In this document: piece by piece, positions 12,016-23,242 of the stretch | Layout of the letters: each line of letters starts with the position of its first letter | How positions within the stretch are numbered: the stretch's first letter is position 1 | NCBI GenBank assembly: GCA_954871525.1 | Contig: OX940864.1 | Coordinates: 25,972,001-26,036,000 of the forward strand | DNA: 64,000 nucleotides | Direction of reading: 5' to 3' | Source: Parietaria judaica | Taxonomy: Eukaryota; Streptophyta; Magnoliopsida; Rosales; Urticaceae | Program-made: the position numbers and the translations under genes | The notes under the pieces: model-generated | Told to the model about the DNA's origin: nothing | The model's database searches: none | The model's input: the letters and a program-made list of their open reading frames with translations, nothing else

Positions 12016-12612
12016 TAGGGGTGAGCATGGGTTGGGTTGGGCCGCCCCGACGCTTTTTATGGACCCGACCCGATCACTTCGGGTTTCTAAAAAAAAGCCC
12101 GATCCGACCCAAAATTTTTTAATGCCCGAACCAAACCGACCCAATAAAAATCGGGTTGGGTTGGGTTGGGTCGCCATGGCCCGATTAATTAAAATTTATC
12201 CTTATATAACAAAAAATAATATGAAAAAAATACATCAATGTAACTCAAAATTCAAGTAAAAATACCCCAAATAAATTTAATCAAACAAACATACTCTAAA
12301 TAATGTAAAACATGAAAATGAGAGATTGAACGGTCTTTTAATGTAAATAAAATTGAGAGTGAGAACTTTTTAAAGACTAAAGATTGCACTACTTGAATAA
12401 AAATTAATATGAAAAATATATTAATTATATTGGTCGGGTCGGAGACCCCGACCCGACCCAAGGTTTTGGACCCGACCCCGACCCGAATAGTAGTCGGGTC
12501 CGGCCCGATCCGACCCAATTTTGAGCGGGTTAGATTGGGCGGGTTAGATTGGGGTCGGGTCTCCATCGGATTGGGTTGGGCCATCGGGTTGGGTCTAAAA
12601 TGCTCACCCCTA
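12016..12612. mobile_element. Non-autonomous hAT element (MITE)
   Basis: 597 bp with inverted ends TAGGGGTGAGCA / TGCTCACCCCTA, flanked by a perfect 8-bp target duplication GCTAATAC (12008-12015, 12613-12620). An 8-bp duplication with TAGGG-type ends is diagnostic of the hAT superfamily. The subterminal regions are GC-rich and built of GGGTTGGG/CCCGACCC words in opposite orientation; the middle is AT-rich. No transposase is encoded. Confidence 0.92.
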
Positions 12613-12620
12613 GCTAATAC

Positions 12621-13364
12621 TCATCATCAATGCCCAAAGAAAGGAAAAAGAAAACAATTTTCTTAAAAAAATAGCAAACAAAGATCTAATTCTTGTATCA
12701 TCTGCTTCTGTATTTTGTAAGCAACCAAGTTCTCAAAAAATGGCAAACATCATAATAAAACTCATGCCAATAATCAGATTCTAAAAAAAATGGCAAACAT
12801 AAAAATAATACTCATCCAATTTTCTTCATCTGCATTATTTAACCAAGCAGAATCTTCGACAAGATAACAACACTCAGATGTGAATTCCAATATCAATTCA
12901 TCAACCGGCTTGTGAAAATTTGATCCTGTATCAATTCCCATAACAACACTCAGATTAAATCCTAAAAAAATGTGTAAGGTTAACAAATTATTTCTAAACG
13001 TGTTAAAATAAAAAAACTCTGAAATTAAGATTTGATCTGCAAGATGATATGAAGAACATTGGTTTTCTTTTTAATAGCAGCTTGACTTAACTACATGGAT
13101 AAAATCATCGTAACACCTTTGCTTCGAAACTTGTACACGTGAAACGGGTATTGAGCAAGTAGAATTAGAAATTTAATATATTTAGCGATAATAGTGAGTT
13201 ACCTTCAGCTGAGTAGGCTGCGAGCATAGCGACTTTGGCGCTTCAGCGCTATCGCAGATCCCCAGCGAACAGTGGGGTAAACCTGATAGAATGCACAAGA
13301 ATTAAAAACACTCCAATTCAATTTTCATAGTATATATAGAGAGAATAGAACAGCACTAGCCTCA
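12621..13364. other. Interior of the CACTA block, no gene recognised
   Basis: Mostly AT-rich. A GC-richer island at 13200-13290 is bounded on the minus strand by AG...GT, like an internal exon, but no reading frame in it matched a family I recognise. Confidence 0.4.
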
Positions 13365-13565
13365 GAGATGGGAATTGAACAGTACTGCGGTGACAAAGCG
13401 AGAGTCGAGCTGCCTTTGCAGCCCCGATTCCGAAGACAAAGAAGAATCCTGACCTGAAATCATTTTACAATCAATAATAATAATTCACAATAATAATAAA
13501 AAACTGCCAAATGCACTCTTTTATAATTCACAAAAACCGATATTGTCTACTAGAGTTTGTCTAAA
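13365..13565 (-). repeat. Duplicated 0.2-kb segment, copy A
   Basis: About 90% identical to 16860-17060 in the same orientation. Both contain the phrase GCGGTGACAAAGCGAGAGTC, then an exon-like GC-rich stretch and an AT-rich intron-like stretch. This is an old duplication later separated by the retrotransposon insertion at 14561-16850. Confidence 0.8.
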
Positions 13566-14555
13566 GTCGAATTCACAAAAACAGATATTGTCTACTAGAG
13601 TTTGTCTAAAAACGATCAATATGATATTGTCTAATTCACAAATATAACGAGCTGAAATAACAGAGACAAAATTAACAACTAGAGTTTTATCCAAATCGAT
13701 ACTTAACAGTTTAGAACCAAAAATCAGTTTAGAACCAAAAATCAAGACTGTACTTATATTTATGAAAACCCAATTCTTAACAACTTAGAACCAAAAATCA
13801 GAATCCGGATATTATCAAATACTTAACCAAGACTCCATGAGAATATCAACAGGTTATTTTGACCCGGTTATTTTATATTATCAACGACTTAACTAAGAAT
13901 TCATGAGAATTTAGTAGTATAGAATGAAGACCAAACATTCCTGCACTTAACCAACCCAAAATCTTATAATCAAACAACCTAATATTACTTTCTAATCATA
14001 CAATAAAATGGAAGTTCAGTTAAATTTCTGTCGATTCATCTGATTCTCTAAGTAGACCATTTTATTAAGATCGGACGAACTGAATCAAAACCATGATCCT
14101 AAAACACCGAAATCCAATCACAAGAGGTGACCGTGTCGAGACAGAGTCGGATGATAACTGCATCGAATCATTTAAATAGATTGAGATGAACAAAATTGTG
14201 GCCTCTTTAGTCGAGATTAAATATAAACAAAACTCCGATTATACTATATAAAACTGATTGCAAACTATCAACAATGTATCATGCTCTCGGAATCATTTTA
14301 TTGTGTAAAAATCCTGATCATCTTATTAAAGTTTGAAAACGTGAGAACTCATTTTATTGTGTAAAAATCCTGATCATCTTATTAAAGTTTGAAAACGTGA
14401 TTATCATTACTTATTAAGAAACCAATAATATATATCCAAAGTGAGCACGAAATCCAAGTAACATCAAGATCATAATCACGAGCAATTATGAAATCCGAAT
14501 GCAGCAACTCACTGTTTATCCCAAAGCTCGGTGGTGTACTTCGGGGTTCCAAAAG
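13566..14555. other. AT-rich spacer with short local duplications
   Basis: Contains a local tandem duplication (about 14285-14345 and 14346-14400; shared phrase TTTATTGTGTAAAAATCCTG) and repeated TTTAGAACCAAAAATCA words near 13710-13800. No gene seen. Confidence 0.6.
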
Positions 14556-14560
14556 TAATC

Positions 14561-14905
14561 TGATGTATCTCGGGCTGATTTAAACGACAAAACGCAGCGA
14601 GAAATAATACCGACGGGAATCCACAAATCGTGAATCCCCTTTAATGTTTATTGAATAGAAATCAACAACAAATCACGTCCGAACCTTCGAGAACACGGAC
14701 GATGTTCTCCCGAGAGAGTCTTGACGGCACAAAGCAAATCCAAAACTGAAACCCTCCTCAGCATAAGAGGTGCCTAAATAGATCACGTATGACCTAGTGG
14801 GCTTTATTTTATGGGCTGAAATCTAATTTATAATTAAAAGACCTAAACAATTATTTAAAGGCTTTATTTTAATTGCTGAAATAAATAAATATTACGTATC
14901 TATCA
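14561..14905 (-). repeat. 3' LTR of the TR-GAG element
   Basis: 345 bp, TGATGTATC...TATCTATCA, identical to the other LTR except for C versus T near 14848. Confidence 0.95.
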
Positions 14906-14962
14906 TTACTCCGCCCTCCAAATCGAGCTTGTCCTCAAGCTCGAAGTACTCGTCGGCCCGTC

Positions 14963-16482
14963 CTAGTCCCGGTGAGCGTGAGCCAAGTCGTCTTCGTCGT
15001 CATGCTCGATAGCCCCTCCATTAAGTACCTCTAATTCCTGTCCATCCCTTGTCGTCATCCAAACCTGTAATTCCCGTAGAGCCGCCACTTTGCAGCGGTG
15101 CCCCGGCGAAAATCTTTCCTCGCATTTGAAGCAGAGACCCCGAGCACGTTTGTCGGCGTACTCGGCCTCTGAAAGGCGTTTATCACCTCCTTTTCCAGTT
15201 TGGGCTGATGGCTGCTCACGCACATCCGCAACGATCGGTTTAACGGATCCTAAAGTATCCGAGTAGATGCTATTTCCGTTTCGCGCCTTTCGATTCGCGA
15301 GAACCAGTTTTTCCGCTCAAATGCGTGCTCAATTGCTTCCTTCAACGTCGCCGGAGGGGTGTACTTCACGAAATTACGGGTCTCGTAACGCAGCCCACGG
15401 ACGAAAAAATTTCGAAGCACTTTATCGGGCATCCACCGAACTCGCCCTTGGAGCCTCTCGAATTCCCTTAGATATGCCTCCAAGGATTCGGTTTGCGTGA
15501 GACTCATTAGTTGATCACTCCCGTCGTCGCCTTCCAAAAGTTCTTGAAAACGAAATAGCAAGCGTAATTTCAGATCTCGCCAATTGCGGAACGGATCAGA
15601 CCTCTCCTCGTTGTCGAACCATTGGAGTGCCGTTTCTTCGAAACACACTGCGGCTGAGTCTAACCTCTCAGCTTCAGCAACCCGATTCACTGAGAAGTAG
15701 CGTTCTGCGCGTGAAATCCAGCCTTTCACATCGGTCCCGTCAAACACGGCCAATTGTAATCGCCGCGTTCTCTCCCCCACTCCAGTTCGCTCGAGGTGGC
15801 CGTCATCGCGTTGGTCTCCTCCTCCGTTTCTAAAATCTCGAAGGTTCTGATCCTCATTCAATCCGCAAAAATCCCAATCCGGGTCTGGTTCTGGCGGTCT
15901 GTCCCTTGCTGTCTGGAGTCGCACCCTGTTTCCCTTCGCTGTTTCCACGCGATTCATGCGCTCGGTCGCTTCCTCGAGCGCTTTCTTTGCTTGCCACACC
16001 GCGAGATACGGGTTGTCCGCGGTTTCGGACCCCGAAGGAAACTGTTTCGCCTTCAATTTCAGATCTGTCCCTCCTTGTTTCTGGCTAACACTCCCACGTT
16101 TTCCGTTATCACCTTGCGGATCATGAGCTATCAGATCTGGAAATTCCAGATTCACGTGACTTAGGATTTTTGGATCATGTTTCCTGTTGTCCTCGTCACC
16201 GTCTTCCGCCGCTGTGACGAGCTGTCCGGTAGTGTTGTGCACAGGTGCAGTCACAGAGACCGGTTCAGTTGCGGGTCGCGACATCAGCGCCCGAAGCATT
16301 CCCGCGATCTCGCTGAAACGTGCTTCCGTCGTCCGCCGTTGTTCTTCCAGAGCAGCGCGCATCTCTGTCTCGAATGCTGCCCCGGCTGATCCTGAAGGCG
16401 CCGTTTCTTCCAGAGCCGCGAGATCCTCGGCGTTCTGATTTTCAGCCAAACTCGCCGGAGCTTTCTTCTTCTGCTGTCCCAT
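14963..16482 (-). pseudogene. gypsy-type gag with zinc knuckle, one frameshift
   Basis: Structural (capsid and nucleocapsid) protein. The start is ATG at 16480-16482 (MGQQKKK); upstream in-frame codons belong to the primer-binding site. Residues 1-200 are low-complexity and charged. The Retrotrans_gag core follows (DGTDVKGWISRAERYFSV, LRLLFRFQE, YLREFERLQ, FFVRGL). The frame shifts within a five-base T run at 15308-15312 and the original frame stops at 15250. In the shifted frame, sequence down to 14963 encodes the knuckle CFKCEERFSPGHRC and an acidic tail. A single base loss in the homopolymer explains the break. This copy therefore could not make full gag, although the element is young enough to have moved recently using proteins from others. 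Confidence 0.9.
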
Positions 16483-16505
16483 CGAAAACTGCTCTGATAC
16501 CAATT

Positions 16506-16850
16506 TGATGTATCTCGGGCTGATTTAAACGACAAAACGCAGCGAGAAATAATACCGACGGGAATCCACAAATCGTGAATCCCCTTTAATGTTTATTGAA
16601 TAGAAATCAACAACAAATCACGTCCGAACCTTCGAGAACACGGACGATGTTCTCCCGAGAGAGTCTTGACGGCACAAAGCAAATCCAAAACTGAAACCCT
16701 CCTCAGCATAAGAGGTGCCTAAATAGATCACGTATGACCTAGTGGGCTTTATTTTATGGGCTGAAATCTAATTTATAATTAAAAGACCTAAATAATTATT
16801 TAAAGGCTTTATTTTAATTGCTGAAATAAATAAATATTACGTATCTATCA
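16506..16850 (-). repeat. 5' LTR of the TR-GAG element
   Basis: 345 bp, TG...CA; the initiator-Met primer-binding site lies immediately inside it at 16493-16505. Confidence 0.95.
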
Positions 16851-16859
16851 TAATCACGA

Positions 16860-17060
16860 GTCTCAGAGATTAAAATCGAACAACACTGCGGTGACAAAGC
16901 GAGAGTCGAGCTGCCTTTGCAGCCCCGATTCCGACGACAAAGAAGAATGCTGACCTGAAATCATTTTACAATCAATAAGAATAATTCAAAATAATAATAA
17001 AAAATCTGCTAAATGCACTCTTTTATAATTCACAAACACAGATATTGTCCCATCTAATTA
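16860..17060 (-). repeat. Duplicated 0.2-kb segment, copy B
   Basis: Partner of 13365-13565. It sits directly beyond the TR-GAG target duplication. Confidence 0.8.
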
Positions 17061-17405
17061 ACAAACATAACGAGCTGAAATAACAGAGACAAAATTAACT
17101 ACTAGAATTTGTAACACTTTTTTAACATACTTTTCATCTTATTAAACTTTAAAAACATGATTATCATTTACTTATGAAGAAAGCCAAGAATATATATCCA
17201 AAGTGAGCATGAAATCCAAGTAATCATGAGCCTCAGAGATGGGAATCAAACATGTTATAACAAATTTTCTCTGCTAGCAAATACTGTGTAATTATGTAAT
17301 TACAATCCTCTTTGAGCAAAAAAGCGAGTGTGGAATTATATTTTTTTAAGGTTAACCCGGGTTAAATATTTTCAATTTGAGAATCCTCTATGAGCATCAA
17401 AGTAC

Positions 17406-17519
17406 CTGAGCGGCATCAGCATAACCGTTGATCCTAGCAACCACTTGGAACATACCAATTAATTGAAGCGCTTTCTCTTCGCTCACTAAGACTAGCACCG
17501 TTGCACCGTTACTGTCAAA
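17406..17519 (-). pseudogene. Acetyl-CoA acetyltransferase (thiolase) exon fragment
   Basis: Read on the minus strand, 38 uninterrupted codons encode a thiolase-like segment containing VLVLVSEEKALQL and VVARINGYADAAQ. It ends exactly at a CAG|GTAC splice donor (GT at 17405-17404). In plant cytosolic acetyl-CoA acetyltransferase, which condenses two acetyl-CoA to start the mevalonate pathway, this segment follows the SSISDGAAALVLVSG motif; here DGAAA is degraded to NGATV. No neighbouring exon with the active-site cysteine, histidine or C-terminal cysteine was found, so this is a lone exon with intron edge. Position inside the CACTA block suggests a captured gene fragment, though a host relic predating the transposons is possible. 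Confidence 0.7.
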
Positions 17520-18278
17520 CCGTAAAGAACACAAACAAAATAGTAGACAGATTGCCCTTTAAAAAAAATAGTAGACAGAATGAATCAATGAATAATATAA
17601 GCAATAGAGCAAAACCCTATGAACTCAATGAACGCACAATCCATCTACCAAGTAAATTCTAAATCTTCCACCAAGCCCTAAAGAAAAGAACACAACACAA
17701 CACAAAACAAAACAAAACAAAACTCCCTAAAGAAAAGAAGACACAACACAAAAGCAGTCACACTAATTAATCTGAGCTCGACAGAGATTCGAGCGGTTTC
17801 TGCAAAGACGACGTGATCGAGGAAATTGGTGTTGAACAACGTACTAAACTCAAAAACCCTGAAAATCCCAATACCCAGGCATACCTGAAGACGAAGGGGG
17901 ACGGGGTTTCGGCGTCGAGGGCTCGGCGAGTGGGTTCCGGTCGAGCTTCTAGTCGAAATTCTGGGTTCTGGCGATAGGGTTCGGGTCGACGAGAAGAGAA
18001 GAGAAGAGAAAGAGAAGAGAGGTTTGTACTCAGATCTGTTGAGAAAGAGATTCTACAAGATGGAGATGGTGGCGAGTGACGGAGATGGAGAGGGCGGAGC
18101 GATTGCGAGGCAGGGAAAGAGAGAAAGAGGCGAGAGAGAGGGAAGAAATCGCGCGAAGGTTGCGATTTGGGATTGGATTTGGAGCTGCGAGGGAGGGAAG
18201 AAATCGCGGGAAGGTTGGATTTGGGATTGTTCGTAGAATTTTGGGGCTGCTAGGGAGGGAAGAAATTTGTTCTGGAAA
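17520..18278. other. Non-coding spacer with purine-rich tract
   Basis: Holds a (CACAA/CAAAA)n stretch (17690-17720) and a GAGAAGAGAAG-rich tract (17990-18145). On the minus strand this looks like a pyrimidine-rich 5' leader, possibly of the gene relic that includes the thiolase exon. No coding frame is convincing. Confidence 0.4.
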
Positions 18279-18287
18279 TAATATTAA

Positions 18288-18776
18288 GGGAAAATTACGG
18301 CAAATATATCCAACCTTTGGTCAAACTTCCTCCCGTGTACTCAACCTTTAAAATTGGCGGCAAAAGTACCCAACCAGCGTTGACTGTGACTTTGGCTAAA
18401 AAACGTTAACTTTTGCCGTTAGCATAGTACACGTGTACATGCCACATAAGCCACCCGAAATTTATTACTATCATTTTTAACTTAATTAATGGTTAAACTA
18501 ACTGAATTAATCTATCTATCAGATTAATCAACAAATTAATCAGCAAATAATCTACCAAAACACACACATGAACTAATCAAATTTCATACATATTAAACAG
18601 CATTGAAAAAATATGTCATTGCAACGGACACGTGTACTATGCTAACGGCAAAAGTTAACGTTTTTTAGCCAAAGACACAGTCAACGGTGGTTGGGTACTT
18701 TTGCCGCCAATTTTAAAGGTTGGGTACACGGGAGGAAGTTTGACCAAAGGTTGAGTATATTTTCCGTAATTATCCC
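18288..18776. mobile_element. Mutator-like MITE with about 150-bp inverted repeats
   Basis: 489 bp. Left repeat starts GGGAAAATTACGG, right ends CCGTAATTATCCC, and the arms match for about 150 bp (phrases CCTTTGGTCAAAC, GGCGGCAAAAGTACCCAACC, AAAACGTTAAC). A perfect 9-bp target duplication TAATATTAA (18279-18287, 18777-18785) and long inverted repeats identify the Mutator superfamily. No coding capacity. Confidence 0.92.
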
Positions 18777-19015
18777 TAATATTAATAAAACCATTATCAA
18801 TAAAAAAAATAATAAGAAAATATTCAATATACACAAAACAAAAGTAAATACGTATATAATACTTATCAAAACAGAAAATAAAAACCGAAGGGACACGTCA
18901 AGTGTTTTTTTTTAATTAAATAATTAAACAATTATCAATTACGTAATTATTTAAAGAAAAAATAAAATAAAAATAGAAGGGACACGTCGAGACTGAAACC
19001 GAGTAAATAAAATGA

Positions 19016-19118
19016 ATATAGATATTCTAAAATTTCTTTGTTTTTTAAAAATCGAGACCGAAACATTAATATAGATATTCTAAAATTTCTTCGTTTTTTA
19101 AAAACCGAGACCGAAACT
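19016..19118. repeat. Tandem duplication, about 56-bp unit
   Basis: Two adjacent copies sharing ATATAGATATTCTAAAATTT and the phrase CGAGACCGAAAC. The spacer from 18786 to here is otherwise featureless and AT-rich. Confidence 0.65.
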
Positions 19119-19315
19119 CTAGACCCTAGACCTTAAACCTAAACCATAAACCATAGCCTAGACCCTAACCCTAAACCCTAAACCCTAACACTAACCATAA
19201 CCCTAAACCCTAACCCTAAACCCTAACACTAACCCTAACCATAACCCTAAACCCTAACCCTAAACCTTAACCCTAACCCTAGCACTAACCCTAAAACCTA
19301 AACCGTAACCATAAC
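19119..19315. repeat. Interstitial telomere-like tract
   Basis: About 200 bp of CCCTAAA mixed with CCCTAA, CCATAA and CACTAA variants. Plant telomeres are CCCTAAA on this strand. The degeneracy and internal position mark it as interstitial rather than a chromosome end. Confidence 0.85.
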
Positions 19316-20150
19316 GTCCATTTAAATAATTCATTTTCATATAATTAAATTTAGTTATTTATAAATTTTGAATTTTACTTTATATTAATTTCAATCAACA
19401 AACGTGAAATAAAGTAAACGTGCTTTTCCCACCACGCACGTTCTAACGAAATACACTAGAAACACTTTCCGCCCCAACACCCATTTGGGCACACCTATAT
19501 TGTGAAAAAAGATTATTATTAGATGATATTTACACCAAACTCAATTTCCACATCTAGAAAACAAAACAATATTCATCAACACCCATTTATGTATTCTTAC
19601 TGTGTAGCGAACGAAAACAATATATTATTAAGACTCTTAAATTTTACAATAATTTTTTTATTAAGTAGTGATCAAGTAAATGTTATTATAATATTTAATA
19701 AGTATATTTTTTTTTAATTAATTTACTTTATAAAATATTCTTTTATTCATATGTGTCTAATTAATTTACTTTATAAAATATTTTTTTATTCATATTCTAA
19801 AAGTGTTTGTTATATTCTGTTCAAGGAGTATTTTGTGAAGCATTTGCTATATTCTGTGAAATTATTCAAAGTGTTTGTTCATGAATCAAAATCACAAGGC
19901 TAAAAAATAATAAGGATCGATCAAATAATCAATAACGATTTTAATCCGATTGTTGTTCGGATAGTGAGCAAGGGCGGACCTAGATATGTATATTCATTTT
20001 TACTCGCTTTCGGTCTCGGTCTTAGTTTTTAAAAAATTATTTTACCGGTTATCGTTACCGGTTTCGCCCCTAGTAATTATTTTTTATTCATTTTTAAATG
20101 GAATATTATTTTTGAAAGAAAATAATAAATTATTAGTTAATAATATATGT
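19316..20150. other. AT-rich spacer
   Basis: Contains a direct repeat (about 19715-19745 and 19762-19792; shared phrase TAATTTACTTTATAAAATAT). No gene seen. Confidence 0.6.
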
Positions 20151-20435
20151 AAATCCAATCCCAAATCGCGCTCAACCTTCGCAGCCCCAAATCGCAAATC
20201 GCAACCTCACTTCGCAGCCAAATCCATCCCAAATCGCAACCTCAACCTTCAACGGCGCGCGAATTTCTTCCTTCCCTCGATCGGACGAGGATCTTGCGTT
20301 CAATCACGAAGATAATTTCCTGATATAACTCCCTCTTATAATTTCCAAAAATAAATTGGCATGGAAACAATCTTATGGTTTCTCTTTTTCGTTTTGTGCA
20401 GCGGATTCCTTCCTTATTCACTACTGCGATCTCGT

Positions 20436-20556
20436 CTTCATTGTGGCCGAACCTCCCTTGCCCTAGAGTTCCTTCTCATCAATTTGCTCGAAGTCAATTC
20501 TTCCCTCTGCCGGAAAGCGCTTACGCTGAGGTTAGTCGAAGCCCTTACCTGCTTAT
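20436..20556 (+). repeat. Exon-like module, copy 1
   Basis: Pyrimidine-rich stretch (CTCCCTTGCC..., TTGCTCGAAGTCAATTCTTCC, GCCGGAAAGCGC) ending in GCTGAG|GTTAGTCGAAGCC, a good 5' splice site. Related modules at 22590-22701 and 23243-23300 end the same way. Probably duplicated 5' leader exons of the CACTA block. The open frames across it are not conserved among the copies. Confidence 0.6.
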
Positions 20557-20589
20557 TGGGGTTGAATCGAGTTTGATTTCAGTTTGATT

Positions 20590-22589
20590 GAATCGAGTCG
20601 GATTTCAGTTTTATTTCAGTCAATTGGTGTATATCAGTTTGATTTCATTATATTGAATCGAGTTAATTTATTTACAGGGGTTAATGAATTTAAAAGTAGT
20701 GGCTCGGAATTTATGTATACACCAATTGACCCCGTTACATACACGTATACCTATCTCCCGATCTCCGACTTAATTTTTGATAGGGGCTCGGAATTGGTAT
20801 TTTTGAACTGTATATCCTGCTTAGTCTATATTAACAATGAAGCAGAAATTTGATGAAGGAGTGTAAACAGAATTCAATGTCGATCATGGTGTCCCCCTGT
20901 TTTGGTTCTGTCCCGTTGTTTTTCGGTTTTGATCCGACAAAGGTTTTATATTTTGTAATTCGGAATTGGTGTTTTCTCTCTTGCCCGGTAGCTAGTTACA
21001 CGGCTTGTAACTGCTAGCTGCGGCTAGTCTCCGCTACTGCTAGCAAGGCTAGATAGTTTAGAGTCCCGACTCGTTGCGAATCCCGACTCAGGGGACATCC
21101 ACTCGTTTCTGTGCAAGCAAGGCTAGGAACTGCTAGTATTTCTATAACTGCTAGCAAGGTCTGCGACTGTTTAACATACTAGGAAAGAATTATGTAACAT
21201 GGATAAGAATTTTGAAATTTTCTTGATAATAAACTCCATGTCAATCATCAAATAATAAAAGTGACCTCAGTTTCTAGATGTTTTTTTAGAAACTATTAAT
21301 TAGTTATCAAGCGGCTAAAAAAAGCATGTAAAGATAGTTCTCTCAATATAATACAAGATAATGTAGGATGGTAAATTTTTAAAAAAAGTATAAAGAGGTC
21401 AATTAACTTGAAGATTATCTATAACCGATGTTTGCGTAACCTCTGCTCTAACAAATCAATGAAAGATGTTTTCGAAGGCCTAAGAGATTAACATCGCAAG
21501 AAATGGAATTTTGAAGTTTACTTAATTTTAATTTTTCAGGTTTAGAAACTACTTTACTCAATAGAAATTGAGCTCATGGAGAAGCATACAAAATGGCTCG
21601 CTATAATAGTAGTTGCAACTAAATAGTAAACTAAAATACCCATACCATCAAATAAGTGGAAGACTCATTAAACTGTGAAACGTTACCCTGCCATAATGTT
21701 ATGGCTTTCTTGATCTGCAAAGTGTTCTCTCAATTGTGCTTCTTTAGTTTAGTTTATCTTGTTTGACAATTTGACATAATTTAGTTTATCTTGACAATTT
21801 GACATAATTTAGCTTATCTTGTTTGACAATTTGACATAATTTAGTTTAGTATGGCTTTCTTGATCTGCAAAGTGTGCTTCTTTATAAATCTTATTTGACA
21901 ATTTGACATAATTTAGTTTATCTTGTAAGAAAGAAATGACAATAAAATTTTAACAAAAAAATATTGTTTACCTAAAGAATATCCAAAGTTGTCAGCTCAA
22001 TTGTGTGTAATTTAAATGGTTTAAAACAGAGTACATACTTCACCAAGAATAGGTTATTTTGAGTCTTTGATGTTATTTTGACCAAAAAAAGTAATTGATG
22101 TTTTTTATATAGGTTAATTGATGTTATCTTTCTTTATATCCTGTTAGAAAATCAATTTGAATAAGGAAGCATGTATGGTTCAGTTTGAGAGTCTGTCATG
22201 TTAGCCTAAGTCTATAAGACTTCTTAGTGTAATTATTAATCGTAGTAGCAAAATAAGTGCTTGAATTTAACTAATAAATTGTACATGCATAAGTAAGTTT
22301 TAAAGTTATACACATATTTTGGTAGCTTATCATTATTACATATACAGTATAAGTATTTTCATGAATAATTGTTGTTATATTTGATTTACTTACATAAGAG
22401 ATGATGTGTACTAAAATACAAATATATATATGTATATACACACATACATTGCAATTAGAATGTAAATGGTACATAATAAATACAAATTTATTGATATTTT
22501 GTTTAATTACAGATTATTAAAACTTGTTCCATATAAGATTGATTGTTCCATATATTTTGTTTAATTCCCTATCAGTCGTGTTCATCACC
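20590..22589. other. Intron-like or spacer sequence with local repeats
   Basis: No coding region recognised. ACTGCTAGCAAGGCTAG-type words recur at 20990-21170. A tandem repeat lies at 21755-21930. The rest is AT-rich and T-rich on the plus strand, consistent with a long intron between exon-like modules. Confidence 0.45.
21755..21930. repeat. Tandem repeat, about 30-40 bp unit
   Basis: Repeated phrase TTTATCTTGTTTGACAATTT followed by GACATAATTTAG, about four copies with small deletions. One copy is displaced by a duplicate of ATGGCTTTCTTGATCTGCAA. Confidence 0.8.
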
Positions 22590-22701
22590 GTGTGTGAAGC
22601 TCCCTTGCCGCCGAGCTCCTTTCCATCACTTCGCTCGAAGTCCTTTCCTCACTCTGTCGCAGATTTCTTGTTTATCCCTGCCGCTGAGGTATATTTGAAA
22701 C
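22590..22701 (+). repeat. Exon-like module, copy 2
   Basis: Parallel to copy 1: AGCTCCCTTGCC, TTCGCTCGAAGTCC, then GCTGAG|GTATATTTGAAACC. Confidence 0.55.
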
Positions 22702-22865
22702 CCCTTATGGTAAATTTAATGTACAATATGAGGCTTCTTGTGTGTATTATTTAGTGGTATATATGATGTGTAAACCTAAGAGATACTTAACTGCAATATG
22801 AGATACTTAATGTACAATATGAGAGGTTATTAAAAGGTTTATTACTTTGAATAAGTTTATTGTAT

Positions 22866-23228
22866 AAACTGTTTTAGGGTTTTAAAAAAAAACTGTTTTA
22901 GAACTGTTTTAAAGCTGTTTTAGGGTTTTTTAAAAACTGTTTATTGTATAAAATGTTTTAGGATTTTTTTGGACTTTTTTACAACTGTTTTAGGGTTTTT
23001 TTAAAAACTTTTTCAGGTTTTTTTTAACTGTTTTAGGGTTTTTTTAAACTGTTTTTGGGCTTTTTTAAAACTCTTTTAGGGTTTTTTTAAACTGTTTAGG
23101 GTTTTATTTTATAAGTTTAAAACTGTTTAGGGTTTTATAAGTTTAAAACTATTTAGGGTTTTATAAGTTTAAAACTGTTTCAGGGTTTTTTTAACTGTTT
23201 TTGGGCTTTTTTAAAACTGTTTTTTGTT
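22866..23228. repeat. Minisatellite of AACTGTTTTAGGGTTTTTTT-like units
   Basis: About 15 irregular copies of ACTGTTTTAGGGTTTT with variable T runs. It lies upstream of exon module 3, like an expanded polypyrimidine tract of an intron. Confidence 0.85.
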
Positions 23229-23242
23229 TATTTTCTGCAGCG

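Larger units (their letters stand above)
14561..16850 (-). mobile_element. Young gag-only LTR retrotransposon (TR-GAG type, Ty3/gypsy gag)
   Basis: Complete element of 2,290 bp. The two 345-bp LTRs (14561-14905 and 16506-16850, TG...CA) differ at one base that I can find. The 5-bp target duplication is TAATC (14556-14560, 16851-16855). On the minus strand the 5' LTR is followed by TTGGTATCAGAGC, a perfect initiator-Met tRNA primer site, and the 3' LTR is preceded by the purine tract GGAGGGCGGAGTAA. The 1.6-kb interior encodes only a gypsy-type gag with its zinc knuckle; protease, reverse transcriptase, RNase H and integrase are absent. This matches the non-autonomous TR-GAG class described in plants, mobilised in trans. 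The near-identity of the LTRs implies very recent movement. Confidence 0.95.

Noticed and set aside
13200..13290. Second exon of the acetyl-CoA acetyltransferase relic
   Set aside because: It has AG...GT edges on the minus strand, but no frame gives more than scattered identities with the expected thiolase segment and two frames contain stops.
15267..16508. Several plus-strand open frames of 60-122 codons
   Set aside because: They lie antisense to the gypsy gag of the TR-GAG element, whose minus-strand frame has a recognisable domain and zinc knuckle; the plus-strand frames are shadows.
19119..19315. True chromosome end
   Set aside because: The repeats are degenerate, only about 200 bp long, and flanked on both sides by ordinary sequence.
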